Below, piece by piece: positions 1-7,223 of a stretch of 64,000 nucleotides of DNA (its first letter is position 1; every line of letters begins with the position of its first letter). A program made the position numbers and the translations under genes. The notes under the pieces are model-generated. The model saw only the letters and a program-made list of their open reading frames with translations, made no database searches and was not told the DNA's origin. The DNA is from an uncultured Clostridia bacterium. GTDB taxonomy: Bacteria > Bacillota > Clostridia > Oscillospirales > Ruminococcaceae. Location of the stretch: positions 1-64,000 of the forward strand of contig CANQCK010000005.1 of NCBI GenBank assembly GCA_947589185.1, in the 5' to 3' direction.

Positions 1-30
1 ATAATCAAAAGACCTACATACACGACAAAT
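1..30 (+). repeat. Imperfect direct repeat, left copy
   Basis: These first 30 bases match 6768-6797 at about 27 of 30 positions; both begin ATAATCAAAAGA and share ACACGACA. At the right copy the sequence is codons 5-14 of a small ORF. Here the same reading (NNQK..HDK) meets a stop at once. The start of this copy lies outside the window. The pair brackets the accessory block that carries the resistance-like gene and the HD/radical SAM module. Confidence 0.5.
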
Positions 31-78
31 AATAATCTCTAAACAAAATTGATTAGTAGTTGTCGAGTGGGAATAACC

Positions 79-1191
79 ATGAATGGCTGGTTTACAATAG
101 ATAAAATAGACGCAAAGACTTATGTTATCAGTGAATACCATCACCCGGAAGAAACACATTGCTATTTGCTTTGTGGCACAAAGCGAGCCGTTTTAATCGA
201 CACCGGATTAGGCGTTGCAAATATCAAAAAGGTGGTCGAAAAATTGACCGATCTGCCTGTTACCGTTATTACGACCCACGCACATTGGGATCATATCAGA
301 GGACATAAATATTTTCCGGATTTTTATGTCCATAGTGCAGAAATGGATTGGTTAAATGGCAAGTTTCCTTTGCCGTTAGAAATTGCCAAATCGGGATTGA
401 CCGCTGTAGTAGATGTTTTAGAGGAGACGTTAGATATGGATGCTTTAAATGATTTGCTTAAAAGTCTTGTCACACAAAGTCAAAAAATATTAGGAGATAA
501 TCTGATTGGGATTTATCTTCATGGCTCTGCTGTTATGGGATGCTATAATGAGAAAAAAAGTGATATTGATTTGTTAGTTGTAGTAAAGGAAGCTATTCCA
601 AACAACATAAAACATCGCTTCATGGATATGGTTGTAGAATTAAATACATATGCTCCTCCAAAAGGAATCGAACTAAGCATTGTTAAAAGAGGGGTATGCA
701 ATCCGTTTGTTTATCCGACACCTTTCGAATTGCACTTTTCTATTGCACATTTAGAATGGTATAAAACCAATCCTTTAGATTATATTGATAAAATGAAGGG
801 AACAGATAAAGATCTGGCAGCTCATATTACTATTATTTATCACAGGGGAAAATGTCTTTATGGAAACGATATCAAAGATGTCTTTGGAGCAGTCAGTAAA
901 GAAGACTACTTTGATAGTATTTGGAGTGATATTGAGGAAGCTGAAACGGAAATAATGGATAATCCCACTTACATTATTCTAAACTTATGTAGGGTATTAG
1001 CATACAAAAAAGAAGAACTTATCTTGTCAAAACAGGAAGGTGGTAAATGGGGAATATGCAATGTTCCTGAAAAGTATCAAACTTTAATAGTACAGGCACT
1101 GGATGAATATTTATTTAATAAATCAACAGAATATGATGAAAATAATGCCCATGAATATGCTGCATATATGATAACACAGATAAGGAATTAG
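79..1191 (+). CDS. Metallo-beta-lactamase-fold fragment fused in frame to an aminoglycoside nucleotidyltransferase
   Basis: From ATG 79 the product is 370 aa in two parts. Residues 1-115 are the first half of a metallo-beta-lactamase fold with the metal motif HAHWDH (67-72); the rest of that fold is absent. From M120 the protein is a complete aminoglycoside adenylyltransferase-like enzyme of about 251 aa. It shows GSAVMG (149-154) and SDIDLL (161-166), which bind nucleotide and metal in this family, followed by a DUF4111-type C-terminal region (YPTPFELHFS). Such enzymes (ANT(9)/ANT(3'') group) adenylylate aminoglycosides such as spectinomycin or streptomycin; the substrate here is inferred. 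The track's TTG start at 49 is less likely than ATG 79. A good internal ribosome site before ATG 436 suggests the enzyme may be made alone, the upstream part being a deletion relic. Mobile-element debris lies just downstream. Confidence 0.75.
   Translation: MNGWFTIDKIDAKTYVISEYHHPEETHCYLLCGTKRAVLIDTGLGVANIKKVVEKLTDLPVTVITTHAHWDHIRGHKYFPDFYVHSAEMDWLNGKFPLPLEIAKSGLTAVVDVLEETLDMDALNDLLKSLVTQSQKILGDNLIGIYLHGSAVMGCYNEKKSDIDLLVVVKEAIPNNIKHRFMDMVVELNTYAPPKGIELSIVKRGVCNPFVYPTPFELHFSIAHLEWYKTNPLDYIDKMKGTDKDLAAHITIIYHRGKCLYGNDIKDVFGAVSKEDYFDSIWSDIEEAETEIMDNPTYIILNLCRVLAYKKEELILSKQEGGKWGICNVPEKYQTLIVQALDEYLFNKSTEYDENNAHEYAAYMITQIRN
421..438 (+). promoter_or_regulatory. Internal ribosome binding site and start of the nucleotidyltransferase part
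   Basis: GAGGAG at 421-426 lies nine bases before ATG 436, exactly where homology to aminoglycoside nucleotidyltransferases begins (MDALND). This supports independent translation of a normal-length 251-aa enzyme inside the longer fused frame. Confidence 0.5.
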
Positions 1192-1269
1192 ATAAATTCC
1201 GGTTTGTCATGCAGAAAGATTTAGCTATTATTCCATATATTCGGAGGACGAAGAACTTGCCTTAGCTAT
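1192..1269. other. Short gap, no feature recognised
   Basis: Nothing could be identified between the stop of the nucleotidyltransferase and the broken end of the IS256-like relic. No convincing terminator is visible after the resistance-like gene. Confidence 0.3.
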
Positions 1270-1767
1270 AATATAACGGATGCCGCTGCCATTCTTCAAT
1301 TTGAGGCAGTATTTTGTTTGCAATCGCCGTTACCATATCCTCGCTTACCCCAAAACCGTAGAGATCCTCTACAATGTCCGATATTTGTCGTGTGGTCATG
1401 CCTTTAGCGGACATGGCGACGATTTTCTGCTCAATTTCAGATATATCCTTTTTTGCTTAGGTACTATCTGCGGCTCAAAATCTCCGTCGCGGTCCTGCGG
1501 AACCTCAATAGGAATTTCGCCGTAGGAGCTGCGAAGCCTCTTTGGTTTTACTCTGTTGCGATAATCGGAATTGGAACTACGCTCATAACTGCCATAGCCT
1601 AAATGCACGTCGAGTTCCGCTTCGAGCATTTCCTGAATAGTACCGCCGAGCAAGTCTTTTAATGCTTCCTGAATATCCTATGCTGTTTTGATATCGTATT
1701 CCTGAATCAATCCGGCTATGATATTCCTTTTTCCTTAGCTCATTCTTTCTCTTTTTCTTCTTGCCAT
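1270..1767 (-). pseudogene. IS256-family (Mutator-type) transposase, N-terminal fragment with stops and a frameshift
   Basis: On the minus strand an ATG at 1767 follows AGGAGG and opens MARRKR, then in-frame stops interrupt at about codons 11 and 30. The stretch LLGGTIQEMLEAELD..LGYG..ER is typical of IS256-family transposases, as is the following RSSYGEI.I.VPQDRDG.FEPQIV. A frameshift follows; the next frame continues with EQKIVAMSAKGMTTRQIS and GVSEDMVTAIANKILPQIEEWQ. Homology stops at about RHPL near 1275, so the catalytic DDE domain is missing. The element is dead. It marks the edge between the resistance-like gene and the HD/radical SAM module. The 85-aa ORF in the track is only the intact middle of this relic. 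Confidence 0.85.
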
Positions 1768-1792
1768 AAAAAATTCCTCCTATGATTTTATT

Positions 1793-1832
1793 TTATCATA
1801 GAAGGAATCGTTTTTACAGACTTTTTTTAATA
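1793..1832 (-). mobile_element. Probable left terminal inverted repeat of the IS256-like relic
   Basis: Upstream of the transposase start, on its strand, the sequence AGTCTGTAAAAACGATTCC resembles the terminal inverted repeats seen in IS256-family elements. No matching right end was found beyond the truncated 3' side near 1270, so the outer boundary is an inference. Confidence 0.4.
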
Positions 1833-1890
1833 CGCTCACTTGACGAGGAATAGTCTATAGTTGCCACTTTTATATTATATTTGGTTTTGA

Positions 1891-3681
1891 TTATCTTTCC
1901 TCACAGTACAGCTGTCCGCAGTTCATATTATCATTTTTATCGGAGCAAAATACGTAAGCCTTTATTCCATTATCCACTAATTTCTGCTTTAGTTCGTCTA
2001 ATTTTGCTTTATCCGTATTTTTCAAATTATTTAGCTTGGTAGCGCTTGTTTCGTTTAATTTTGACACGCGGACAGTTATTTTATCCTTTACAGGCTTCAG
2101 TTTGTCTGTCAGGCGCTCCATATCCTCGGATGAATCGTTTTTTTCACCGATAACAATATAGTTGATACGGAAAAAATGTTTTTCGCTTGTTGATACGAAT
2201 TTCAGAAATTCGTCCAAACCGGGCAACTCCGAAAAGTTATATATGGGAATCAGCTCCTTGACAAGGCCGGGATTATCGCTTACATATGTGTATTGAATAT
2301 AGCGTATCGGTACATATCGGTCCAGAAATATAGTCTGTTCAAGCAAATCTCTGTCCCAGAAATTGGATGAAAATGTTATATGCAGATTACTGTAGTCCTT
2401 TAACATTTTCACAAAGCGAAATACGCTGTATCTGTTAAAACGCAAATCACCCATTCCGGTTATTGAAAGCAACACGTAGGTGTGTTTATGCAACTCCTTT
2501 TTGTCATATATGTAATCGAATAGGGTCTTCATTTGATTTATTTCCAGAGGATAGAACATATTGATATTCGAGGATGCACAATAGGCGCACTTTGAAGGAC
2601 AGCCGAAACTCACAGGCATTTCGATAACCGATTTCTTAAATTCATCCTGAGCGTAATGTTCAAAATACCCCACTTCATACACACCGAACGAATCCTCAAA
2701 AACATATTTAGTTGTTATCTCACGATCCCAGTTGCTGCCCGAATATTTATTTTCCGTAGAAAAAACCTTTTTTAATCGCATATCTGTCATTTCTCCACTT
2801 ACTGTTTGCATTTCCATGTCAATTGGTTCCATTGTTTCGATAAAATCTGCCATATCATCATCTATCAGCTTCGCATATCGCGTTCCGGGCTGCAGTTCTA
2901 TAAGCAAACTGTCCTGCTGCCCACTCGAGTTATGCGTATACGGTGACATAATACACTGTGTATCCGTTCTGATATAAAGATATGTAACAGATATCAAATC
3001 CACGATATATATTTTTAAATTATTCCAATATTCATTATCAACCTTCTCATGCAGCAGCACATAGAAATCAAACAATGTTCTCTCCAATTTGCTCATCACT
3101 TTGGCGTGTTTTCTCTGCTGCCTTAATTCATATTCCCGTTTAACCTTATCAAGCATGATTCGCATTGATTCCGGTGTCAAATTGTCCATCGAAAGGACGA
3201 TATTAACCGTTTTTTTGTCGTTGAGCATACTTGCTATTTTTTTTACGAATATATCTTTGTATTCCGGCTTAAACCATTTGCTCAAGGAATGACCTACCAA
3301 ATCAAGTCTATTTCCGGAGTTGTTTATGATTTCCTTCCAAAATTTTTGTTCACTATCAAAATATGATTTCGGACGTATGCTTATGACTCCCTGCTTGTAT
3401 AATTTATTGCTTTCCTGCAAGCTGGCTTCTATGTCTTTAAGTCCCGCCGACAGCTCGTCGTGGTCATCGTTTGTATATGCGCGCTGCAGTATTGCAAAAA
3501 TACCGGAGGCAATAACCGAGCATGAAATCCCGAGTATGACATCCTTCCATAAAGCCGCTCTATCCGAATAATTCGTTCTTGAATCAACTATAAATACGCA
3601 TATGATCAGCAAAACCGATACAATCGCGAACACAAGCCAAATATTGGGACCTCTGCCCCATACTTTATTTTTCTTTTTCAT
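1891..3681 (-). CDS. Membrane-anchored radical SAM protein with a PLD-like/sensor N-terminal region
   Basis: This 596-aa protein has two hydrophobic segments at about 13-33 and 47-66. A cytoplasmic region at about 95-290 (LDLVGHSLSKWF, then VNIVLSMD) recalls PLD-like sensor domains seen in bacterial conflict proteins, though without a clear HKD motif. The C-terminal half is a radical SAM domain with the iron-sulfur motif CPSKCAYC (C361, C365, C368), which fits CX3CX2C. Radical SAM enzymes cleave S-adenosylmethionine to start radical chemistry; the substrate here is unknown. The start is supported by GAGGGGGATC upstream. That start lies inside the HD gene, overlapping it by 17 bases, so the two are almost certainly co-translated. 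I do not know a named family with this exact layout. A nucleotide-modifying role, by analogy with viperin, is only inference. Confidence 0.8.
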   Translation of the reverse strand: MKKKNKVWGRGPNIWLVFAIVSVLLIICVFIVDSRTNYSDRAALWKDVILGISCSVIASGIFAILQRAYTNDDHDELSAGLKDIEASLQESNKLYKQGVISIRPKSYFDSEQKFWKEIINNSGNRLDLVGHSLSKWFKPEYKDIFVKKIASMLNDKKTVNIVLSMDNLTPESMRIMLDKVKREYELRQQRKHAKVMSKLERTLFDFYVLLHEKVDNEYWNNLKIYIVDLISVTYLYIRTDTQCIMSPYTHNSSGQQDSLLIELQPGTRYAKLIDDDMADFIETMEPIDMEMQTVSGEMTDMRLKKVFSTENKYSGSNWDREITTKYVFEDSFGVYEVGYFEHYAQDEFKKSVIEMPVSFGCPSKCAYCASSNINMFYPLEINQMKTLFDYIYDKKELHKHTYVLLSITGMGDLRFNRYSVFRFVKMLKDYSNLHITFSSNFWDRDLLEQTIFLDRYVPIRYIQYTYVSDNPGLVKELIPIYNFSELPGLDEFLKFVSTSEKHFFRINYIVIGEKNDSSEDMERLTDKLKPVKDKITVRVSKLNETSATKLNNLKNTDKAKLDELKQKLVDNGIKAYVFCSDKNDNMNCGQLYCEER

Positions 3682-6091
3682 TTACTTGATCCCCCTCGGA
3701 TGAAATGCTACCGTAAACATCCCGGTATTTTTGCAGCATTTTTCTTTTGCTTTCATTTTCATTTTCTGCTCTTTTTTCTTTAGTTTTGTCCGGAGAAAAA
3801 TTCGCCTGAAAGTATACTTCTCCGCGTTGAATAAATTGAGTAGCCACAAAAACAAAGATTTTTTCTATAAGTTTATAATGCCGCCTTAGCTTTTTTAAAC
3901 TCAATTTATCGTCCGGATTGTGCTCCGCATCGGATGAGCCTGGAATCTTGTCCGGAGTAAGCTGACGCAAAAAAATATAGAAACTTTTTTCCGCATATAT
4001 CGAATAGTAGTCCCTCGAAGGAATAATGGTTGTTAACGACTTAATGTAATACTCGTCCGCACTATATTTTACGTCCGCATCATTGCCTGACATTTCATTC
4101 GTTTTCTGCGCCACATCAAGCTCACGGACAGTCTCCGGCTTGCAGAAGCGCGCCGCACGCTGTATCACAAAAAAGTCTCCGTCGTTAAGAGGCTGAATAA
4201 GATCGGTTTCTTTGCCGTATATCTGCTGAGTAATATATCTCACATGCTTTGCAATCTGAGAGCGAAATTCGTCACCCGCAAACTTTTCGGTGTCTCCTTG
4301 TCCTATCCACTGACAAAGCTTCTCGCGGATGTTATCGTCCGGGAAGTTAATTTCAATAAAGCTGTTAAACTCCGAATATGTCTTCCACCAAGGCTTAAGA
4401 TATTTTCTTTTAATACAGTCACCTATTAGACTATATACATGATTTACATTTTTCACGACTTTTTCAAACTCCGAAATTTCATCGTGAGAACCGTCACCGC
4501 TCAAATCATGTACAGCGGACTGTATATCCTCCTCTGTTATGTTTCCTTCACTCAGAGAATTAATTATCTTATAGATTGCCTCTAGCAAAGGATTTCTAAA
4601 GGCGCCGTTTTCATCCTCGGTCGATTTTGCCTCGCTCATCTTGTTGTAAATATCGTTTAGCAAAAAAATCCAATCGCTGTCGGAACGATACCGATCGATA
4701 ATGGCCTCTAGTGAAAATAGGCAGTTTTTCGATATCATTCCCAGTCGGGCGGTTTCTAATTTCTCTATTTCCCGAAATATTTTATTTTCGTCCGCCTTAA
4801 TATTATCAAACTTCTTGCAAAGATTCGTGATTAAATTTTTAAAATCGCACATATTATGATTCAGCCTTCTGAATATGTACGTATTTATGAAATCGGAGTA
4901 CACAACAGCATGATGATTGTATACGTACATATATAAATCGTCTCTCGCCTCGATCATATTTTGCAGTGCGGGTACCGCTCGGTTTGTAAACACTATCGAG
5001 TATTCTCCGTTTAAATGCATATTCCTGAACAAGCGCGAGGTGTCGATTCTGGGTGTTCCTATCTGTGTCATATATGAATCGCGCATAATATAATCAAGCT
5101 TGTCCATATCAAATATGGGCGAATTTATAAGCCGAATCATAACGTTCTTTTTTTGATTTCCTTTTAATATTTCTTCGCCTTTTTCTTCATCGTTTGAAAA
5201 AAGATTTACAGACGTATCATATTCATATCCGAGAATACAGCGAATGATTAATTCTATGTCCGCATATAACTTTTCGTTGGGAACCTGACCGGCACCTCCG
5301 GCATCTCCGGCATCTCCGGCAACTTCGGCAACTTCGGCGCTTCCGGCATCTCCGGCAACTTCGGCAACTTCGGCGCTTCCGGCAACTTCGGCACCTTCGG
5401 CAACTCCGGCAACTTCGGCAACTTCGGCACTTCCGGCAACTTCGGCACTTCCGGCAACTTCGGCACCTCCGGCAACTCTTGTCAATTTATCATAGAATGT
5501 ATCCATAATAATTATACAAGACAGCTTTTCATGAACCTCGCCGGGAATGTTTTTGCCCTCCTCTATAATTTTTTTAAAAGCATTTTCCAAATTTTTTAAA
5601 CCTTGTACTTTTTGGGCTGAAGTCTCGTCTGAAATTTTGTCTGATATTGTAGCAAGCAGTTTATTATCTACTTCTTTTGCATCGTATTGCGTCTCGCCGA
5701 GATGAGAAAACGGGCAATGCCCGACGTCATGCAGCAACGCCGCTTCTGACGCGCTGAATTCCATCCACGGCTCGAATATTTCCCCGTCGTCCCGGTTCGA
5801 TGAAGTCGTCAGCAGACCGGAGTCGTCATTAAGAAGTCGCTCATTATGCTTAAGACTTCTTATTGCGCGCTTCGTCAATTCCATTACGCCTAAGGAATGT
5901 TCAAATCGGGTATGACGCGCTCCGGGATATACCGCCTGACATGTCAGTTGACGAATGTCTTTCAGACGCTGAAACTCTCTTGTGTCAATGATGTCAAGCT
6001 CAAATTTTGTCAGAGATATATATCCGTGAACATGATCTCGTATGGATTTGGCTATTTCCGTGTAGTATTTTTTGTCATTTAGATTGTACAT
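3665..6091 (-). CDS. SAMHD1-like HD-domain phosphohydrolase with an internal tripeptide repeat
   Basis: The 808-aa protein opens like SAMHD1/dGTPase-type enzymes: RDHVHGYI, EFQRLKDIRQL, then VYPGARHTRFEHSLGV. The expected metal ligands are visible: H65 in RFEHSLG, H121-D122 in LLHDVGH, and D330 in DMDKLDY. Members of this family remove triphosphate from (d)NTPs or hydrolyse other phosphoesters; the substrate here is unknown. Residues about 206-268 are a low-complexity insert of Ala-(Glu/Gly)-X triplets, placed inside the HD domain between HD and the final Asp. The C-terminal 450 residues are not recognised. ATG 6091 is preceded by AGAGGAT. The gene leads a minus-strand operon with the radical SAM gene, overlapping it by 17 bases. 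Confidence 0.85.
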   Translation of the reverse strand: MYNLNDKKYYTEIAKSIRDHVHGYISLTKFELDIIDTREFQRLKDIRQLTCQAVYPGARHTRFEHSLGVMELTKRAIRSLKHNERLLNDDSGLLTTSSNRDDGEIFEPWMEFSASEAALLHDVGHCPFSHLGETQYDAKEVDNKLLATISDKISDETSAQKVQGLKNLENAFKKIIEEGKNIPGEVHEKLSCIIIMDTFYDKLTRVAGGAEVAGSAEVAGSAEVAEVAGVAEGAEVAGSAEVAEVAGDAGSAEVAEVAGDAGDAGGAGQVPNEKLYADIELIIRCILGYEYDTSVNLFSNDEEKGEEILKGNQKKNVMIRLINSPIFDMDKLDYIMRDSYMTQIGTPRIDTSRLFRNMHLNGEYSIVFTNRAVPALQNMIEARDDLYMYVYNHHAVVYSDFINTYIFRRLNHNMCDFKNLITNLCKKFDNIKADENKIFREIEKLETARLGMISKNCLFSLEAIIDRYRSDSDWIFLLNDIYNKMSEAKSTEDENGAFRNPLLEAIYKIINSLSEGNITEEDIQSAVHDLSGDGSHDEISEFEKVVKNVNHVYSLIGDCIKRKYLKPWWKTYSEFNSFIEINFPDDNIREKLCQWIGQGDTEKFAGDEFRSQIAKHVRYITQQIYGKETDLIQPLNDGDFFVIQRAARFCKPETVRELDVAQKTNEMSGNDADVKYSADEYYIKSLTTIIPSRDYYSIYAEKSFYIFLRQLTPDKIPGSSDAEHNPDDKLSLKKLRRHYKLIEKIFVFVATQFIQRGEVYFQANFSPDKTKEKRAENENESKRKMLQKYRDVYGSISSEGDQVNEKEK
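5287..5480 (-). repeat. 9-bp minisatellite inside the HD gene
   Basis: About 21 copies of a degenerate 9-bp unit (GCCGAAGTT, GCCGGAAGT, GCCGGAGAT on the coding strand) run without a break. They code for Ala-Glu-Val, Ala-Gly-Ser and Ala-Gly-Asp triplets. As the unit is a multiple of three, copy-number change would lengthen or shorten the loop without breaking the frame. The 73-aa MPEVPKLPEVPK ORF in the track is another frame of the same repeat. Confidence 0.95.
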
Positions 6092-6633
6092 ATAAACACA
6101 TCCTCTTTTCTTGCAGATTTCTCATATTTATTTTTTGAGACATTATAGCCACCATAATTATATTCGAACATATTTTAACATAATAATACTATTTTTTCAA
6201 TACATAAATTCATTTAAGCAAATTTATTTGATTTTTCATTTTTATTCCCCCAACCAAAGCCAACGTCGGCAAATAACAATAATTGATATACTTGGGCATC
6301 TTTTTGAACATATCAGCTATGCTTTGCTTACGTTTTGACAGCAAAATAACAAGGCAGTCGGCTGTGATATAAAATATAAATTTATTTGCTCCACAAATTC
6401 GTTTGGGTTATTCAATTATCTTTATTACCATTATCAGCTTATTACTTTGATTGAAAAATTCTATAGCCCAGCGATAATTGAAATTTTTGAAAAATTTTAA
6501 AATATCTTTTTTCAAATTATGGATTTGTGTGTTAAATAGTTATACATGATGCGATAATAGCTCCAGCAATTTTAAACTGTCTGAAATAAGTCTACAATGA
6601 ATATTCAAATCGGCTAAAAAACTACTCAACCGC
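6092..6633. other. AT-rich intergenic region upstream of the HD gene
   Basis: No gene is supported here. The 75-aa plus-strand ORF at 6111-6338 lacks a ribosome site and has shadow-like composition. The minus-strand promoter for the HD/radical SAM operon should lie in this stretch. A TATAAT-like box reads leftward at 6142-6147, but no good -35 accompanies it. Confidence 0.5.
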
Positions 6634-6662
6634 TTGACATTTTAGCAAATAAACAGTATAAT
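6634..6662 (+). promoter_or_regulatory. Consensus sigma-A promoter upstream of the small ORF
   Basis: TTGACA (6634-6639) and TATAAT (6657-6662) are separated by exactly 17 bases, a perfect vegetative promoter. It points right, toward the 51-aa ORF at 6755 with a leader of about 90 bases. Confidence 0.8.
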
Positions 6663-6703
6663 ATTACAATAACAAGGGGCAACTTCCACAGCTAAAACGT
6701 GCC

Positions 6704-6731
6704 GTTATCACCATGATAACAAAATGATAAC
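6704..6731. promoter_or_regulatory. Inverted repeat GTTATCA-CCA-TGATAAC plus a third half-site
   Basis: A perfect 7-bp inverted repeat with a three-base centre lies about 40 bases downstream of the -10 box. A third TGATAAC follows at 6725-6731. The position suits a repressor operator for the upstream promoter. No regulator gene is seen nearby, so this is inference. Confidence 0.45.
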
Positions 6732-6754
6732 ACAGCTAAGATAGGCTGTATAAT

Positions 6755-6910
6755 ATGGATATATCAAATAATCAAAAGAACCACAAACACGACAGAATGA
6801 TTGGAATAGATTTGAAGTTTTCGCCACTTGCCTTTTTAATGAAGAAAGAGCAATATTATGGTTGGATAGATAAATTTACAAATGAGTTGATAAATTCTTT
6901 GAAAATATAA
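6755..6910 (+). CDS. Small hypothetical protein, 51 aa
   Basis: The reading frame from ATG 6755 gives MDISNNQKNHKHDRMIGIDL... and ends at TAA 6908-6910. It is too short for the ORF track. It follows a perfect promoter and an operator-like inverted repeat, but no clear Shine-Dalgarno site precedes the ATG. Codons 5-14 match the first 30 bases of the window, where a decayed copy stops at once. I do not recognise the family. It could be a real small protein, or the N-terminal remnant of a larger gene cut by the IS200-like relic just downstream. Confidence 0.35.
   Translation: MDISNNQKNHKHDRMIGIDLKFSPLAFLMKKEQYYGWIDKFTNELINSLKI
6768..6797 (+). repeat. Imperfect direct repeat, right copy
   Basis: This copy matches window positions 1-30 at about 27 of 30 bases and lies inside the small ORF. 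Together the copies bracket the accessory block of about 6.7 kb. Confidence 0.5.
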
Positions 6911-6990
6911 GATGGGATATGATTAGAACTTATATGAAGTGTAATAAGTAACGTGTTGGCAACATTTTGGCAACAATGATATAAAATTTA

Positions 6991-7167
6991 TCTAAAAAAC
7001 CACCAGTTCTACTGGTGGAAATAAAAAGCTTAAGCAAAAGGATATAAAAATAACCTCCAAATATGTTAAGATAGAAAAGGTTTGACAAGAGCATTACTAT
7101 CAAACATATAAGGAGGTAAAAGCCAATGAAAAACGAGATAAAATCAGAAGTAGCACTGAGGGTATGA
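6991..7167 (+). mobile_element. Probable IS200/IS605-family relic (end hairpin and 13-codon tnpA stub)
   Basis: A perfect hairpin, CCACCAGT-TCT-ACTGGTGG (7000-7018), resembles the subterminal hairpins recognised by IS200/IS605 transposases. About 100 bases later, AGGAGG precedes ATG 7126, which opens MKNEIKS, similar to IS200-type TnpA starts as I recall them. The frame stops after 13 codons, so nearly the whole transposase is gone. The rest of this gap of about 310 bases shows tandem TTGGCAACA words (6955-6976) but no gene. The 92-aa minus-strand ORF across it is not credible. Confidence 0.4.
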
Positions 7168-7223
7168 GAAAACGTATATGGAATGTTTTTAACTTTCCAA
7201 ACTGTCAAAAGGAGAGTGTCTGT

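Noticed and set aside
1280-1525. 81-aa plus-strand ORF
   Set aside because: It is antisense to the IS256-like transposase remnant, whose protein similarity is clear on the minus strand.
5254-5475. 73-aa ORF MPEVPKLPEVPKLPE...
   Set aside because: It is another frame of the 9-bp minisatellite within the HD gene, with no ribosome site; repeats of this kind keep several frames open.
5287-5480. Possible CRISPR array
   Set aside because: Units are 9 bp, contiguous and in frame with a coding sequence; there are no spacers.
6111-6338. 75-aa plus-strand ORF upstream of the HD gene
   Set aside because: AT-rich, no ribosome site, composition of a random frame; it overlaps the expected promoter region of the minus-strand operon.
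6930-7208. 92-aa minus-strand hydrophobic ORF
   Set aside because: It is antisense to the IS200-like relic and to the real start region of the YjbR gene, and has no Shine-Dalgarno site.
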